Positions 10,492 through 20,332 are shown, counted from the stretch's first letter. The stretch is DNA of 64,000 nt from Ewingella sp. CoE-038-23 (GCF_040419245.1 NZ_JAZHOH010000001.1:2604001-2668000); one strand, 5' to 3'. Translations and numbers: made by a program. Notes: a model not told the origin generated them from the letters alone.

Positions 10492-11892
10492 ATGTATCTA
10501 AGGACGCATAAATTAAATGCTTTTGTACTTTGTATGACCTTCATGAATCCACTTTGTTATGCGGATGATAATGAAATTCCGGCAATTGAAGATAAAGCCG
10601 CCAAGCCCTGGGCTTCGAAAACGCTAGGTTTTGAACCTTCTCCACAGGAGGGACTGCTAGGGGATTGGCTGGGGGTGAAACCTGCATTGAAAGACCACGG
10701 ATTCAAATACACCCTCGGCTACCTGAGTCAAAGCGCCTACAACATTGATGGCGGCTATGACCAAAGCGGCAAGCTGGCGTATATCGACCAGTTCTGGCTG
10801 ATGTTCAAACAGGATTTAGAAGCCTTAACCGGCATTCCGGACGCCACCATTGACGGCAACATTGTTAACCGCAACCACGACTCCAACCTTACCCGCGATC
10901 GTACTCAGGACCCGCGCAGCGGCTTTACCGATATTGCTCAGGAAAGCTGGGGCGGCGGTTCGATCACGCGTCTTGGCTGGCTGACCTTTAGCCGAAGCTT
11001 TATGGACCGTAAACTCAGCTGGCGGGTTGGCTTAATGAATAAGCAGCTCGATTTCGATCAAATCATTCCCTGCGATTTTCAAACTCTCGGGCTATGTGGT
11101 GGCAAGTCCGCCAGTGGCGGCATGTGGTACAACTGGAATGTTCACTACTGGGGCACCTCGCTTAAGTACAAGTTTGATAGCGGCATTACGCTGAAAACCG
11201 GTTTGTATGAACAAAACCCCGAAACCAATAGCCGGGGCCATGCCTGGAGTATCTCGACCACCGGCAGCCGTGGGGTGGTAGTCCCACTGGAAGTCGAATG
11301 GCGTACGCGGGCCATCAACCAACTCCCCGGTGCCTACAATCTCGGGGTTATTTACACCAATGCCGGCCAGAGAGATCTCTATAAAGGCAAAAATGGCGGC
11401 CCCGGCGCTACCGATCCCGATGGCTATGATGAGATCCAGCAGAACTGGTATCTCTATGCAGGCCTTAACCAGCAAGTTACCCAGCACGAAAGTGATGCAG
11501 ACCGCGGTATGAGCGTCTACGCCAGCCTTGGCCTTGCCGATCAACGCGCCTTGCCGATGCACTACAAAACCTCAGTGGGTTTGCGTTATCGCGGGCTATT
11601 TGATGCTCGCCCAGAAGATATGATTGGTTTGGGTATTGGGCGTTATGTCCCAGGGGACCGTCTGAAAGACAATCGCCGCTACCTTAACCAACTGAGCGGC
11701 GTCACGGATGTGAACTCGCCACAATATCGTCCAGTACCGGGCGTTTCGCTAACGGGTGAGGTTTTTTATCGCTGGAAACCTATTCAATGGCTTGAGCTGC
11801 AACCCGGCGTGCAGTATTGGCACAATCCGGGCGGCGTTAAGCAGACCTCTGACGCGTGGATCGGTGCCTTAAAAGCCGTGGCCTACTTCTGA
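10492..11892 (+). CDS. OprB-family carbohydrate-selective porin
   Basis: A 466-residue outer-membrane beta-barrel. An N-terminal signal (hydrophobic stretch to about CYA, then DDNEIP) precedes the OprB opening LLGDWLGVKPALKDHGF. Amphipathic strands follow, including TRLGWLTFSRSFMDRKLSWR and WHNPGGVKQTSDAWIGALKA, and the chain ends in the aromatic residue Phe needed for BAM recognition. OprB-type porins carry sugars, often gluco-oligosaccharides, and are common in Pseudomonas but scattered in enterics. AAGGAGAG lies 6-9 nt before the ATG. It is in a two-gene unit with the preceding hydrolase. Substrate is inference only. Confidence 0.88.
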   Translation: MYLRTHKLNAFVLCMTFMNPLCYADDNEIPAIEDKAAKPWASKTLGFEPSPQEGLLGDWLGVKPALKDHGFKYTLGYLSQSAYNIDGGYDQSGKLAYIDQFWLMFKQDLEALTGIPDATIDGNIVNRNHDSNLTRDRTQDPRSGFTDIAQESWGGGSITRLGWLTFSRSFMDRKLSWRVGLMNKQLDFDQIIPCDFQTLGLCGGKSASGGMWYNWNVHYWGTSLKYKFDSGITLKTGLYEQNPETNSRGHAWSISTTGSRGVVVPLEVEWRTRAINQLPGAYNLGVIYTNAGQRDLYKGKNGGPGATDPDGYDEIQQNWYLYAGLNQQVTQHESDADRGMSVYASLGLADQRALPMHYKTSVGLRYRGLFDARPEDMIGLGIGRYVPGDRLKDNRRYLNQLSGVTDVNSPQYRPVPGVSLTGEVFYRWKPIQWLELQPGVQYWHNPGGVKQTSDAWIGALKAVAYF

Positions 11893-11905
11893 TCTCCCCT
11901 TCCCT

Positions 11906-11928
11906 CAGGCCAGCAATCTGCTGGCCTG
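11906..11928 (+). terminator. Hairpin after the porin gene
   Basis: The stem CAGGCCAGCA / TGCTGGCCTG has a 3-nt loop and starts 14 bp after the porin stop. The following tract (ATTTGGTTTAATTT) is only moderately U-rich, so termination is likely but not certain. Confidence 0.6.
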
Positions 11929-12060
11929 ATTTGGTTTAATTTCCCCGAGCTAGAAAATTCTTATGGCGCTTTCAATCCGCTCAGCTATTCTCAATATATG
12001 GCCTCAACTGGTCATACCTCCTCTTGCGCATTCTAACCTTCACCAGTTAAGGAGTACCTT

Positions 12061-12303
12061 ATGGGGAAATCAGTAATACGAATCGGTAGTTATGAAATAG
12101 ATGACGCGCAGTTATCTACGCCTGAAGCCAAAGGCGGGGACAAGGTTTTCATTCCCTGTAAATCGGACCCGGATTTATGTATGCAGCTGGATGCCTGGGA
12201 TGATCACACCAGCGTCCCAGCCATTCTCGATGGCCGACACTCGGTGCTGTATAAAGAAAAATACGATAAAGAAAAAGATGAATGGATTATGCGTCTTGAA
12301 TAA
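12061..12303 (+). CDS. yebV: YebV family protein (DUF1480)
   Basis: An 80-residue cytoplasmic protein of unknown function. The core IPCKSDPDLCMQLDAWD followed by EHSVLY-type and EWIMRLE-type segments matches E. coli YebV. In E. coli it directly follows rsmF. Here a 4.6-kb block (cyclase, hydrolase, porin) separates them. An AAGGAG ribosome site lies close upstream. An overlapping frame at 12101-12376 is a shadow. Confidence 0.9.
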   Translation: MGKSVIRIGSYEIDDAQLSTPEAKGGDKVFIPCKSDPDLCMQLDAWDDHTSVPAILDGRHSVLYKEKYDKEKDEWIMRLE

Positions 12304-12304
12304 A

Positions 12305-12338
12305 AAACATGGCGAACGGCATTCAGTTCGCCATGTTT
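12305..12338. terminator. Hairpin between yebV and the ASCH-domain gene
   Basis: A 13-bp perfect stem AAACATGGCGAAC / GTTCGCCATGTTT with an 8-nt loop, placed between two convergent genes. There is no long U-tract; it probably works on both strands. Confidence 0.65.
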
Positions 12339-12372
12339 CATTGTTAGAAGTCAGCGCTGTTACAGCTGATTA

Positions 12373-12765
12373 TTAGAAGGTTTCCACCAACGCAAATTTC
12401 ATTAATAACAATGGCATATTTGGTGAAAACAGATCGTACTCCTCAAAGAAACGCTGATGCTCTTTACGCCAGTAAGCCAGCGTTCTATCACCTTCGCCCT
12501 CCTCAAAAGCATGCTGCTCAGTGACTAAATCGAATGGCACCTGCTTCACTTCTGTCAACTTTACGGCACAAACCGGATTGTTACGGCCATCGACGACAAC
12601 GAAGATTTCGCCCGCTTCTGGCTCCGGCTCATCATCAAGATTGGCGCAGGTTGCGGTCTTCACGCCATCGATAACTAGCTTCGCCATTGCGTCTGCCTGA
12701 GCCTCGGTATCGCCAAAAGACCAACGCTCTGCGGCTATGTATTTTTGTGGGATTTGAGGGATCAT
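12373..12765 (-). CDS. ASCH domain-containing protein
   Basis: A 130-residue single-domain ASCH protein, a PUA-like fold linked to RNA binding or modified-nucleoside handling. The family signature is visible as DGVKTATC near residues 33-40, then the AGEIFVVVDGRNNPVCAVKLTEV strands and the DRTLAYWRKEHQRFF helix typical of this group. The biochemical activity is not known from sequence. Some ASCH proteins (YqfB) are N4-acetylcytidine amidohydrolases, but this one is longer. It lies 12 bp from the yebV terminator and 43 bp downstream of the WG-repeat operon on the same strand, so it could be that operon's last gene. Confidence 0.85.
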   Translation of the reverse strand: MIPQIPQKYIAAERWSFGDTEAQADAMAKLVIDGVKTATCANLDDEPEPEAGEIFVVVDGRNNPVCAVKLTEVKQVPFDLVTEQHAFEEGEGDRTLAYWRKEHQRFFEEYDLFSPNMPLLLMKFALVETF

Positions 12766-12808
12766 GTTTTATCCTTTTTCATTAAAGGGTGCGCGTTAAA
12801 CGTACACA

Positions 12809-15778
12809 TTATTTTTTACTTTCGGCTGCTGGAGCAGTGCAGGTATTGGGAAGCTCCGCTGGCCATTGGCGCGTGCTGCCTGCGCCGTACAACACGTGTA
12901 TGCCACATTCAATATCCACCCGCGCCAAAGGTTTGCCACTGGTGTCTAGCATCATTGATGTATCACCGGTAGAAACAATGGCCACGCCGCTGTCGAAAGC
13001 AGAAACCGCGTCAAACACTGGAGGAATAACAAAGTGTCCCGCCGCGTTAATAAAGCCGTAGTGGTGGTCCACCTTGGCGAAGGCCAAATCATTTATCGGT
13101 AATCCAAGATCGGCATAGCTGACGTCAGGCAACACTTTACCCTGTCCATCAATCCACACCTTTTGTCCGTCGTCACGCGTCAGGACTGCACGACCATTGC
13201 TGATGACACTGGCTCTGCCCTGTACCGCCAAAGCTAACTTGCCGGTGTTATCAACATAGCGCGTAGTGGCAACATCATCCTGAGCATCATAAGAAATCGG
13301 CATATCGCTGGCTAACGGCCAGTGCCACTGCCCCGCAGGCATCTGCGCCACGCGGATACCCGCGTTATCAATCAGTTCGGTACCCTGCTCGCTGCTACGC
13401 AAAGCCCGGTCTTTCACAAAAGCAGAGCTTTCCGTCGTCAACGCGGGTTCGATTTGCCAAGCGCCCTGTGCCGACAGATAGCCCTCTTGCGGCTGGCGAG
13501 ACAGCTTTATCCAGTCGCCCACGGCGGTGATTTGCGTCTGTTGCTCATGCAGTTCGACATTGGCCTGACTGCTCAGCAACCAAGACTGCCCGCCCGTCGC
13601 CGTCGCCAAAATGCGCCCATCTTTGAATTGCGTGACATCAAGCCCGGTGGTCGGAGCAATACGCTGCTTGATATCGGTCCCTATAATCGAGGCTAAAACC
13701 GAGGTTTCAGGTTGGTCAGCGACCACAGGCTCAGTAAGCAACCAGAGCGCGGGATTGATGCGCTCGGCTTTGGCATACTTAGCCTCAACCACCAGCTTAC
13801 CGCTCTGATCAACTAGCCCCCACAGGCCGTTTGGCAATTGCACAGCGGCCTGCTGACCGGCGTAGGTATCGACATTTTTATAAGCTGGCGAAGAGATAAC
13901 CTGCTGGCTGAGGACGTCGTAAATCCCCCAAAGAGCACCTTCAGATGCCGTCTCGCGGAAACGGAACCAGCCGTTACCGATAGACTCAAGCTCAAAGGCA
14001 TCAGGCAGATTGAAATGCTTGCCGTTGGTATCAATGGCGGTCAGTTTGCCATTCAAAAAATCCAACGCGTAACCCTGTACGAATGGCGAGATATTGTCTT
14101 CGGTCAGCGGAACACGCACTTTCCCCTGCTCATCGACGATGCCGGTACCCTGCGCGGTTTTCACAATAAATTGCTGGGAAATATCACCTTTCGGGTCAGC
14201 AGTGACTTCGGCTGCGGCGGGCTGAATGTCCAGCCACTTGCTATCAATCTGCAATGAACCGTCGGCACGCATAAAGCCTGCGCCGGTTTTTGAAGAGGAG
14301 TCAGGGCGAATCAGGGCGATTGGCGCCGTCTCGGACGCGGCGTTACCGCGCAATGGCTCAAGACGGTAACCTTCCAGAGCAGAGTTGTTCTTCTGGCCAA
14401 TTAGCGCCTTGCCGTTGCTATCCACGATATTGATAACTTTTCCCTGCTCGTTTTTAAGCCACAGGTTGCCGATAATTACGTCGCTGTCAGCAATTTGCCC
14501 AAGCCAGGCCACATTTTGCGCGCCGCCAATCATGCCGCCAGAGGCGGAGATAATGGCATTCACCTTCGGTGAGCCATCTTTGACGGTCAGCAGGAAATCC
14601 CCCGTATCTTGAATCAGCGGCACACTTCCCACAGGCAGGCTCAAGATGGCTTTTTTACCCGGCACATAGACGTCAACCGACTCTTTCCCCTGAGCCGACA
14701 GAACATAATTGCCCTGATAGATCAACGAATTCGCTTGCTGTTGATCAAAAGATGCCACCACCGCGCTGCTGTTATCCAACAGTTTTACGTCATCCGCCGT
14801 TTGTGCCAGCCAAAACTCTGGCGTCACGGCTTTAACGGAGAGATATTTTTGCGTATCCGTAGTGCCATCGGCGCGAATCAGCGTGATGCCATCATCGCCA
14901 GTCGCTAAGGCTAAACGCTGATTATTGGCATCTAACTGAATGTTTTTAAACTGAGGTTTAAGCCGCCACTCGAGGTTTTGATCTGCAATACCAAAGCCCT
15001 CAATGCCGCGCGCGATAAACAGCTGGTTTTTACCAAACGGCTGCAAAATTTCCATCTTATCGCTGGCAACGTGGCGCGACTCGTCGGGGGCGAGAAGCAC
15101 TGTTTTATAGTCCAAACGCAGACGCGCAGGCTCACCATCGCTTAACGCCGCCGTATCCACCAAGTCATCTAGCGGCTGGCCGACTTGGCCACCTTTACGA
15201 TCGATAATTTGCGCTTTGCCATTGACCTTCACGACGGCCAAACCTGACTGGGTAAAGTTCTCTGCCTGGTCGAAAGTCGGTTTGATTATCCAGTTACCGC
15301 TGGTGTCGATGAATCCCCATTTCCCCTCTTGTTCGACTTTCGCCGCACCAAAGTGGAAATCGCCAACACTATCGAACACCGGCTTAATAACCAGCTGGCC
15401 TTGAGCATCAAGGAAGCCCCAACGGTTGCCAGTTAGCGTGGCTGGCGAAGGCGAAGCGGCGGGCTGAGGTTCAGAGGCGGCAGGCGGGTTCGCAGCCCCC
15501 TCTGGCTGGGCCGGATTTTCGACTAAGAGCTGTTGGGCTGCGGGCAGTTGAACCGCCGCGCGACCTTCACGAACATTGCGAATGCAGAGATTTTGCGTTG
15601 CAGGCAAAGCGAGCTCTGCCAGATGCGAGGCATCCGCCGGGTTAGCGTCAGCAAAACAGGCATTACTTGGCTCGGCCATAGCCGGATAAGCAACCCCGAC
15701 CATAGCCATCATACTGCCAGTATAAAACGCGCCGCGAATCGCCGCGCGCAGGGAAATACGGCCAACTCTGTCGGTCAT
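12809..15778 (-). CDS. Large exported WG-repeat protein B
   Basis: A 989-residue predicted periplasmic or surface protein. The start was taken at the ATG at 15778, which overlaps the upstream stop as ATGA; a frame extension to 15799 is less likely. The signal peptide ends near YPAMA. A Pro/Ala-rich linker (about residues 80-115) precedes WG repeats of the form NRWGFLDAQGQLVIKPVFDS and GKWGFIDTSGNWIIKPTFDQ. Many degenerate copies extend to the C-terminus, where HYGFINAAGHFVIPPVFDA is the last clear one. The chain ends with a motif shared with protein A: IEC, then QWPAELPNTC. WG repeats are thought to form beta-rich solenoid or propeller structures for protein contacts. No enzyme motif is visible and the function is unknown. 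Confidence 0.88.
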   Translation of the reverse strand: MTDRVGRISLRAAIRGAFYTGSMMAMVGVAYPAMAEPSNACFADANPADASHLAELALPATQNLCIRNVREGRAAVQLPAAQQLLVENPAQPEGAANPPAASEPQPAASPSPATLTGNRWGFLDAQGQLVIKPVFDSVGDFHFGAAKVEQEGKWGFIDTSGNWIIKPTFDQAENFTQSGLAVVKVNGKAQIIDRKGGQVGQPLDDLVDTAALSDGEPARLRLDYKTVLLAPDESRHVASDKMEILQPFGKNQLFIARGIEGFGIADQNLEWRLKPQFKNIQLDANNQRLALATGDDGITLIRADGTTDTQKYLSVKAVTPEFWLAQTADDVKLLDNSSAVVASFDQQQANSLIYQGNYVLSAQGKESVDVYVPGKKAILSLPVGSVPLIQDTGDFLLTVKDGSPKVNAIISASGGMIGGAQNVAWLGQIADSDVIIGNLWLKNEQGKVINIVDSNGKALIGQKNNSALEGYRLEPLRGNAASETAPIALIRPDSSSKTGAGFMRADGSLQIDSKWLDIQPAAAEVTADPKGDISQQFIVKTAQGTGIVDEQGKVRVPLTEDNISPFVQGYALDFLNGKLTAIDTNGKHFNLPDAFELESIGNGWFRFRETASEGALWGIYDVLSQQVISSPAYKNVDTYAGQQAAVQLPNGLWGLVDQSGKLVVEAKYAKAERINPALWLLTEPVVADQPETSVLASIIGTDIKQRIAPTTGLDVTQFKDGRILATATGGQSWLLSSQANVELHEQQTQITAVGDWIKLSRQPQEGYLSAQGAWQIEPALTTESSAFVKDRALRSSEQGTELIDNAGIRVAQMPAGQWHWPLASDMPISYDAQDDVATTRYVDNTGKLALAVQGRASVISNGRAVLTRDDGQKVWIDGQGKVLPDVSYADLGLPINDLAFAKVDHHYGFINAAGHFVIPPVFDAVSAFDSGVAIVSTGDTSMMLDTSGKPLARVDIECGIHVLYGAGSTRQWPAELPNTCTAPAAESKK

Positions 15779-18534
15779 TGACCACTCCCATTGGCGCAAG
15801 TCACCGGCTTCAGCGGCCAGAACTGGTGCCCTTTGGCATCAGTAATGATGCGCTGATTACAGTGCACTTCGAGCTGCGCCAGCACGTTTCCATTAGTATT
15901 AAGCAACTGCGCCTGACCTTTCATTCCTGCCCATGCACGCTTTTCACTAAAGTCTTCAGCCCATTCAAACTCAGGCACCACGGCAAAGCGCCCGGCCAGA
16001 TTGATATAACCAAAGTTCGCACCATAGGTCGCCTGTTTCATGGCTTTCGCCAGGCCATCATTCATGCCGCCAATCTTGTCGAAATAGGAGCCGATCACTT
16101 TCTTGCCATTCGAGTCAATCAGGCCGAAAAGACCGTTAGTGTCTTTAAATGGCACCGTCCCTTCGCTGGCGTCGTTGACCTGCACGCTGCTTAGCCCTGG
16201 ATAACGCTGAACTTCGTGACCTGAGTTATCAAACAGCACCGTTTCGCCGGTGGCATTATCATTGAGCACCAACCGTGCCATCGAGGAGAGAGGTTCAGCT
16301 GCTTCAAAGCCTTCGAGCGGCTCGCCACCCGAAGTATCAATCAGCATGACATGATTATCGCTGACGGCACTGGCCCAATCCTGTGGCTGAACAAAATTCA
16401 GCGCGGCGGAATAGAGAGGCTGAACTTGCCATTGGCCCTGACTATCAATGGCGCCGAAGCGCGGGCCAAATCCAAGCAGCACCCACTCGTTATCGATATT
16501 AACGGATGAAGGGATAATTGCCTTGCTAACCGCAGCGCGCCCATCGTTGTCGATTAAAGCAACACCGCCCTCGGCAGGCTGTACCAGCCAATGTTCTTTG
16601 CCCACGTTTAGCGGCTTACCAAGCAAGTTGCTGGCGACCGACTGTCCATTAGCGGCATTAAACAAGCTGAAATGCTGCTGAGTGTTCGCTGCATCATTCG
16701 GCTGGTCATCGTCGGAGATGCTAAACATGGCATCGCCAATATATTGTGGCTTGCCTGAGCGTTCTTGGTCAGGAGCAATCGCCCATTGGCCGGCGCGGTT
16801 AATCACGCCCCAGCCGCCATCGGCTCTTGCCACGGCATAACCCTCTTTAAAGTCATCGACTTCAAAGAACTGCGGTGCGGCTAATACACTTTTGCTTTGG
16901 ATATCCCACAGGCCCCAGCGTCGGTCTTTACCTTCGCCTTCCGCCGTCAGCAGTACGCCGGAACTAATACGCTGACCGCTCTGCAAAATGTTGTCTGGCG
17001 CATCAATGACGTTGCCGTGACTATCGATAATGCGTTTGCTTTCAGGCTTATTGTCTTCAGTCGTCGCCCAGCTGTAATCACCGGTGAAAGGGGTAATTTG
17101 CGCGAAGGTTGGCTGAATCGCCCATTTGCCATCGGCATCAATGGCGCCCATTTTATGATTCTCGGTTTGCACCAACAGCGGCGCATGGCGAATATCGCCT
17201 TCAATGCTGGCCCACTGCGGATCGGAGAACACTTCGCCTTGCGACGTTAAGATCGCGACAGATTTTTTGGCGTCATTCGGTTTGAGCAGTGCCCAAGGTA
17301 ACCCCTGTGCTTGTGCATTTTGCTCGCCATTACCATTGACTAACTCATGGGCACCTAAAGGCTGAACCTGATAATCACGCAGTGCATTCAGCACGGAATC
17401 CGCCAGAAGACCGACGCCATTACTGTTATAAACCTGCACAACTTGAGGCGTTTTACCCTCATTTTGGCTAACCCACAGGTTGCCATTTTGCAGCAGTAAC
17501 TGCGGCTTGGTGGCTTTAACATTGACGATTTGATTCTGTGGGCCGATAAGGGTTACCCCTTTGCTGCCTTTAGCGACTAACCAGTCGCCCCAGTCTTGCA
17601 AGTCTTCAGCCTGATCGGCGGCAAGATCCTGAACTTTCTCCAGGGTACTGCTGAGCAGTTGATGACCGCCGTTATCAGTGGTGACTAACCAACTGCCTGA
17701 TTTCAGGGCATGTACGGCTTTGTATTTTTCTTTGCTGACCGCAACGCCTTGTTTATCAAGGAATGCCCAATCAGTTTTATCTTTTACAGCAATAATATCG
17801 CCATTGAGCACCGGCGCATTGCGTGTTTTCAATACCATTGGATCAACGGCCCATTCGCCATTCTGATCAAGATATCCCCAGTAGCCGCTGTCGGCAGTAT
17901 CACGCTTCTGAGCTGGAATCAGTCCTAACTGCGGCTCTTGAAGCGCCATCACGTCATCGGGTAATGCGAGGGATTTGCTAGTCTCAGCATTCCACAGCGC
18001 AGGGGGAACCTGAGTCTGAACGCTCGCCAGCGCCTGTCCTTTGACAAAACCTTCGCTGTCCAGCGATGCACCAAATGGCAGGGTCTGAATCACCGCGCCT
18101 TTGCGGTCAATCAGCGCCAGACGATTATCGATGACCACCAACGCAGTACCGGCGGCATTAAAATCCGTCGCGCGGGTAAAGCGAGGTTCAATCACCCAGT
18201 GGCCTTTCTTATCTATATAGCCAAAGAGATCGTCTTTCTTCGCCGCGGCAATATCATTAGAGAAGCCGCTGACTTCGCGGAACTGAGGTTCAATGACCAT
18301 ATGGCCGGTGAGATCAACATAACCCCACAGCCCTTGGGCATCGCGCGAGGCGCCCATCAAGACCGGAGATAAACCTTGTTGGAAAGGCAATTGGCACTTT
18401 TCAGCGGTTTTGGAATTACTGCACGCCCGCAACCAGGCATCGTCTGCGTGGGCCGGCAAGCTAAAAGTAACATTCAGAACTATCGCTAAGGCGCTGAAGT
18501 TTCTGAGATGTTTGAGTGTGTCGGAGCAAATCAT
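15775..18534 (-). CDS. Large exported WG-repeat protein A
   Basis: A 919-residue predicted exported protein, first gene of the WG pair. The signal peptide ends at PAHA, followed by DDAWLRACSNSK. WG repeats begin near residue 65 (GLWGYVDLTGHMVIEPQF, LFGYIDKKGHWVIEPRF). About ten further clear or degenerate copies follow, including KMGAIDADGKWAIQPTF, RFGAIDSQGQWQVQPLY and LFGLIDSNGKKVIGSYF. The C-terminus carries the paralogue motif VHC then FWPLKPVTC. Early cysteines (RAC...EKCQLP) may pair in a disulfide. Its TGA overlaps the ATG of protein B, so the two are translationally coupled and probably made in similar amounts. No catalytic motif seen. Confidence 0.88.
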   Translation of the reverse strand: MICSDTLKHLRNFSALAIVLNVTFSLPAHADDAWLRACSNSKTAEKCQLPFQQGLSPVLMGASRDAQGLWGYVDLTGHMVIEPQFREVSGFSNDIAAAKKDDLFGYIDKKGHWVIEPRFTRATDFNAAGTALVVIDNRLALIDRKGAVIQTLPFGASLDSEGFVKGQALASVQTQVPPALWNAETSKSLALPDDVMALQEPQLGLIPAQKRDTADSGYWGYLDQNGEWAVDPMVLKTRNAPVLNGDIIAVKDKTDWAFLDKQGVAVSKEKYKAVHALKSGSWLVTTDNGGHQLLSSTLEKVQDLAADQAEDLQDWGDWLVAKGSKGVTLIGPQNQIVNVKATKPQLLLQNGNLWVSQNEGKTPQVVQVYNSNGVGLLADSVLNALRDYQVQPLGAHELVNGNGEQNAQAQGLPWALLKPNDAKKSVAILTSQGEVFSDPQWASIEGDIRHAPLLVQTENHKMGAIDADGKWAIQPTFAQITPFTGDYSWATTEDNKPESKRIIDSHGNVIDAPDNILQSGQRISSGVLLTAEGEGKDRRWGLWDIQSKSVLAAPQFFEVDDFKEGYAVARADGGWGVINRAGQWAIAPDQERSGKPQYIGDAMFSISDDDQPNDAANTQQHFSLFNAANGQSVASNLLGKPLNVGKEHWLVQPAEGGVALIDNDGRAAVSKAIIPSSVNIDNEWVLLGFGPRFGAIDSQGQWQVQPLYSAALNFVQPQDWASAVSDNHVMLIDTSGGEPLEGFEAAEPLSSMARLVLNDNATGETVLFDNSGHEVQRYPGLSSVQVNDASEGTVPFKDTNGLFGLIDSNGKKVIGSYFDKIGGMNDGLAKAMKQATYGANFGYINLAGRFAVVPEFEWAEDFSEKRAWAGMKGQAQLLNTNGNVLAQLEVHCNQRIITDAKGHQFWPLKPVTCANGSGQ

Positions 18535-19135
18535 CCGATTCCCTTATGACAAGATAATAAGAAAGTTTAGCGCACATAACCCTGATGATTTCGCTAGTGA
18601 CGCGTTAAACGGTAAAAATCCGTGAATAATCAAGTTCAATGGTACTTACACGCTACGGCGTACAGGGTGTCAGCTTGTGAGATAAAAAGCAGCTATTTTA
18701 TTGCCTCAACCCGCATGAATACACTTAATAACGGCACTTCTGCCTGAAAACTCAACGTTATTTTAGGATTTATTTTCGCGTTGCTTTTGCACATTTATGG
18801 ATTGAACACTTCCCAGCTGAAAATGTGGACATAAAAACCTCTATTTACACCTTTCCAGCGTTCGGCGATGTGCAATTTCCTTCTGCACAATCGTAGAAAA
18901 AACCGCCACCGGCGTCTATCTCCGATTCACCCGTTTCCAAGAAACCTCGTAAAAAATATTAACCGTTACATCAGTTACATAGCGTTATTAGATTGAACAT
19001 TCCAACAATTAAAAAAGAGTCGTAATAGCTCAGTTTACTTATTGCCATCCCCCCAACCAGACTGCATTCTGTATTTCGAGCATCACCGCCGTTCGGCCCC
19101 AAGCCGATCTCTTTTTCATCAGACTGAATGACGCC
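18535..19135. other. 600-bp intergenic region between divergent genes
   Basis: This stretch separates the WG-repeat operon (leftward) from the amidohydrolase gene (rightward), so it must hold promoters for both. I see A/T-rich patches and no convincing gene, RNA or named operator. Confidence 0.5.
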
Positions 19136-20323
19136 ATGAATAATAAAAATTTTTGTACCGTGGCCGACGTGGCCGACCTTGAGACTGGCCTACGTGAGAT
19201 TCGCCAGCACCTGCATCAGCACCCGGAACTCTCCAACGAAGAGGCCAAAACTGCCGATTTCGTTGCCCAAGAACTCAGCCAACTCGGTTATCACGTCACC
19301 ATGGGCGTGGGCGGGCACGGCGTCGTTGGCACCATGAAACGTGGCACGGGCAGTCGCAGCATAGGCATTCGTGCGGATATGGACGCCCTGCCCATTAATG
19401 AAGAGACCGGCGCGGCCTATGCCAGCCAGACTTCCGGCGTGATGCATGCCTGCGGCCACGACGGCCACACCACCATGCTGTTAGGTGCCGCCAAACAGTT
19501 GGCTCGCAGCAAAAACTTCTCTGGCACGGTGCACCTTATCTTCCAGCCAGCCGAAGAGATTGGTTTCAACAGTGGCGCGCAACGCATGCTTGAGGAGGGC
19601 CTGTTCGAGCGCTTCCCTTGCGATGCGGTCTACGGGCTGCACAACCATCCGGGCTATCCGGCAGATAAAATGATGTTCCGCGCCGGGCCATTTATGGCGG
19701 CGTGTGACACGGTGAATATCACCATTTGCGGCAAAGGCGGCCATGCCGCGCGCCCACATATGACCGTAGACCCTATTCTGGTCGCCAGCAGCTTGGTGGT
19801 GGCGCTGCAAACCGTGGTTTCGCGCAATATCGATCCGAACGAAACCGCCGTCGTCACCATTGGTTCGCTGCACGCCGGCCACGCGTCTAACGTCATCCCT
19901 GAGACTGCACGCATTGAAATGAGCGTGCGCTCTTTCGACGCCGAAGTGCGCAAAATTCTTGAAGAGCGCATCCGTTCTTTAGCCGAGCTGCATAGCGCGG
20001 GCTATGGCGCGGTGGCGGAGATTGAGTATGTGTCAGGCTATCCGGTGCTGGTCAACCACGCGCAGGAAACTGCCTTTGCCTTAGAAGTGGCGAAAGAGCT
20101 GCTTGGGGAAGAGAACGTGGTGGATAACTTACCGCCGATTTCCGGCAGCGAAGATTTTGCTTACTTCTTGCAGAACAAGCCGGGCTGCTTCTTGCGTCTG
20201 GGTAATGGCAATAGCGCGGTGCCGCACAACCCGGCCTATGATTTTAACGACAACAGCCTGACCATCGGCGCGGCTTACTGGACGCGTCTAGTGGAGCGCT
20301 ACCTAACTGAGAACCTTGACTAA
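19136..20323 (+). CDS. M20-family amidohydrolase (aminoacylase/hippurate hydrolase type)
   Basis: A 395-residue cytoplasmic metallo-hydrolase that cleaves N-acyl or amide-linked amino acids. Metal-ligand motifs are visible in order: MHACGHDGHTTMLLGAAK (Cys/His), QPAEEIGFNSGAQ (catalytic Glu pair), GLHNHPGYPADK, and a C-terminal histidine in NSAVPHNPAYDFND. The middle GGHAARPHMTVDPI segment is the dimerisation lid. This is the M20D group (HipO, IAA-amino acid hydrolase, AbgA). The exact substrate is unresolved. It is convergent with the extensin-like gene, 9 bp away, and stands alone. Confidence 0.9.
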   Translation: MNNKNFCTVADVADLETGLREIRQHLHQHPELSNEEAKTADFVAQELSQLGYHVTMGVGGHGVVGTMKRGTGSRSIGIRADMDALPINEETGAAYASQTSGVMHACGHDGHTTMLLGAAKQLARSKNFSGTVHLIFQPAEEIGFNSGAQRMLEEGLFERFPCDAVYGLHNHPGYPADKMMFRAGPFMAACDTVNITICGKGGHAARPHMTVDPILVASSLVVALQTVVSRNIDPNETAVVTIGSLHAGHASNVIPETARIEMSVRSFDAEVRKILEERIRSLAELHSAGYGAVAEIEYVSGYPVLVNHAQETAFALEVAKELLGEENVVDNLPPISGSEDFAYFLQNKPGCFLRLGNGNSAVPHNPAYDFNDNSLTIGAAYWTRLVERYLTENLD

Positions 20324-20332
20324 ACCATAAGG

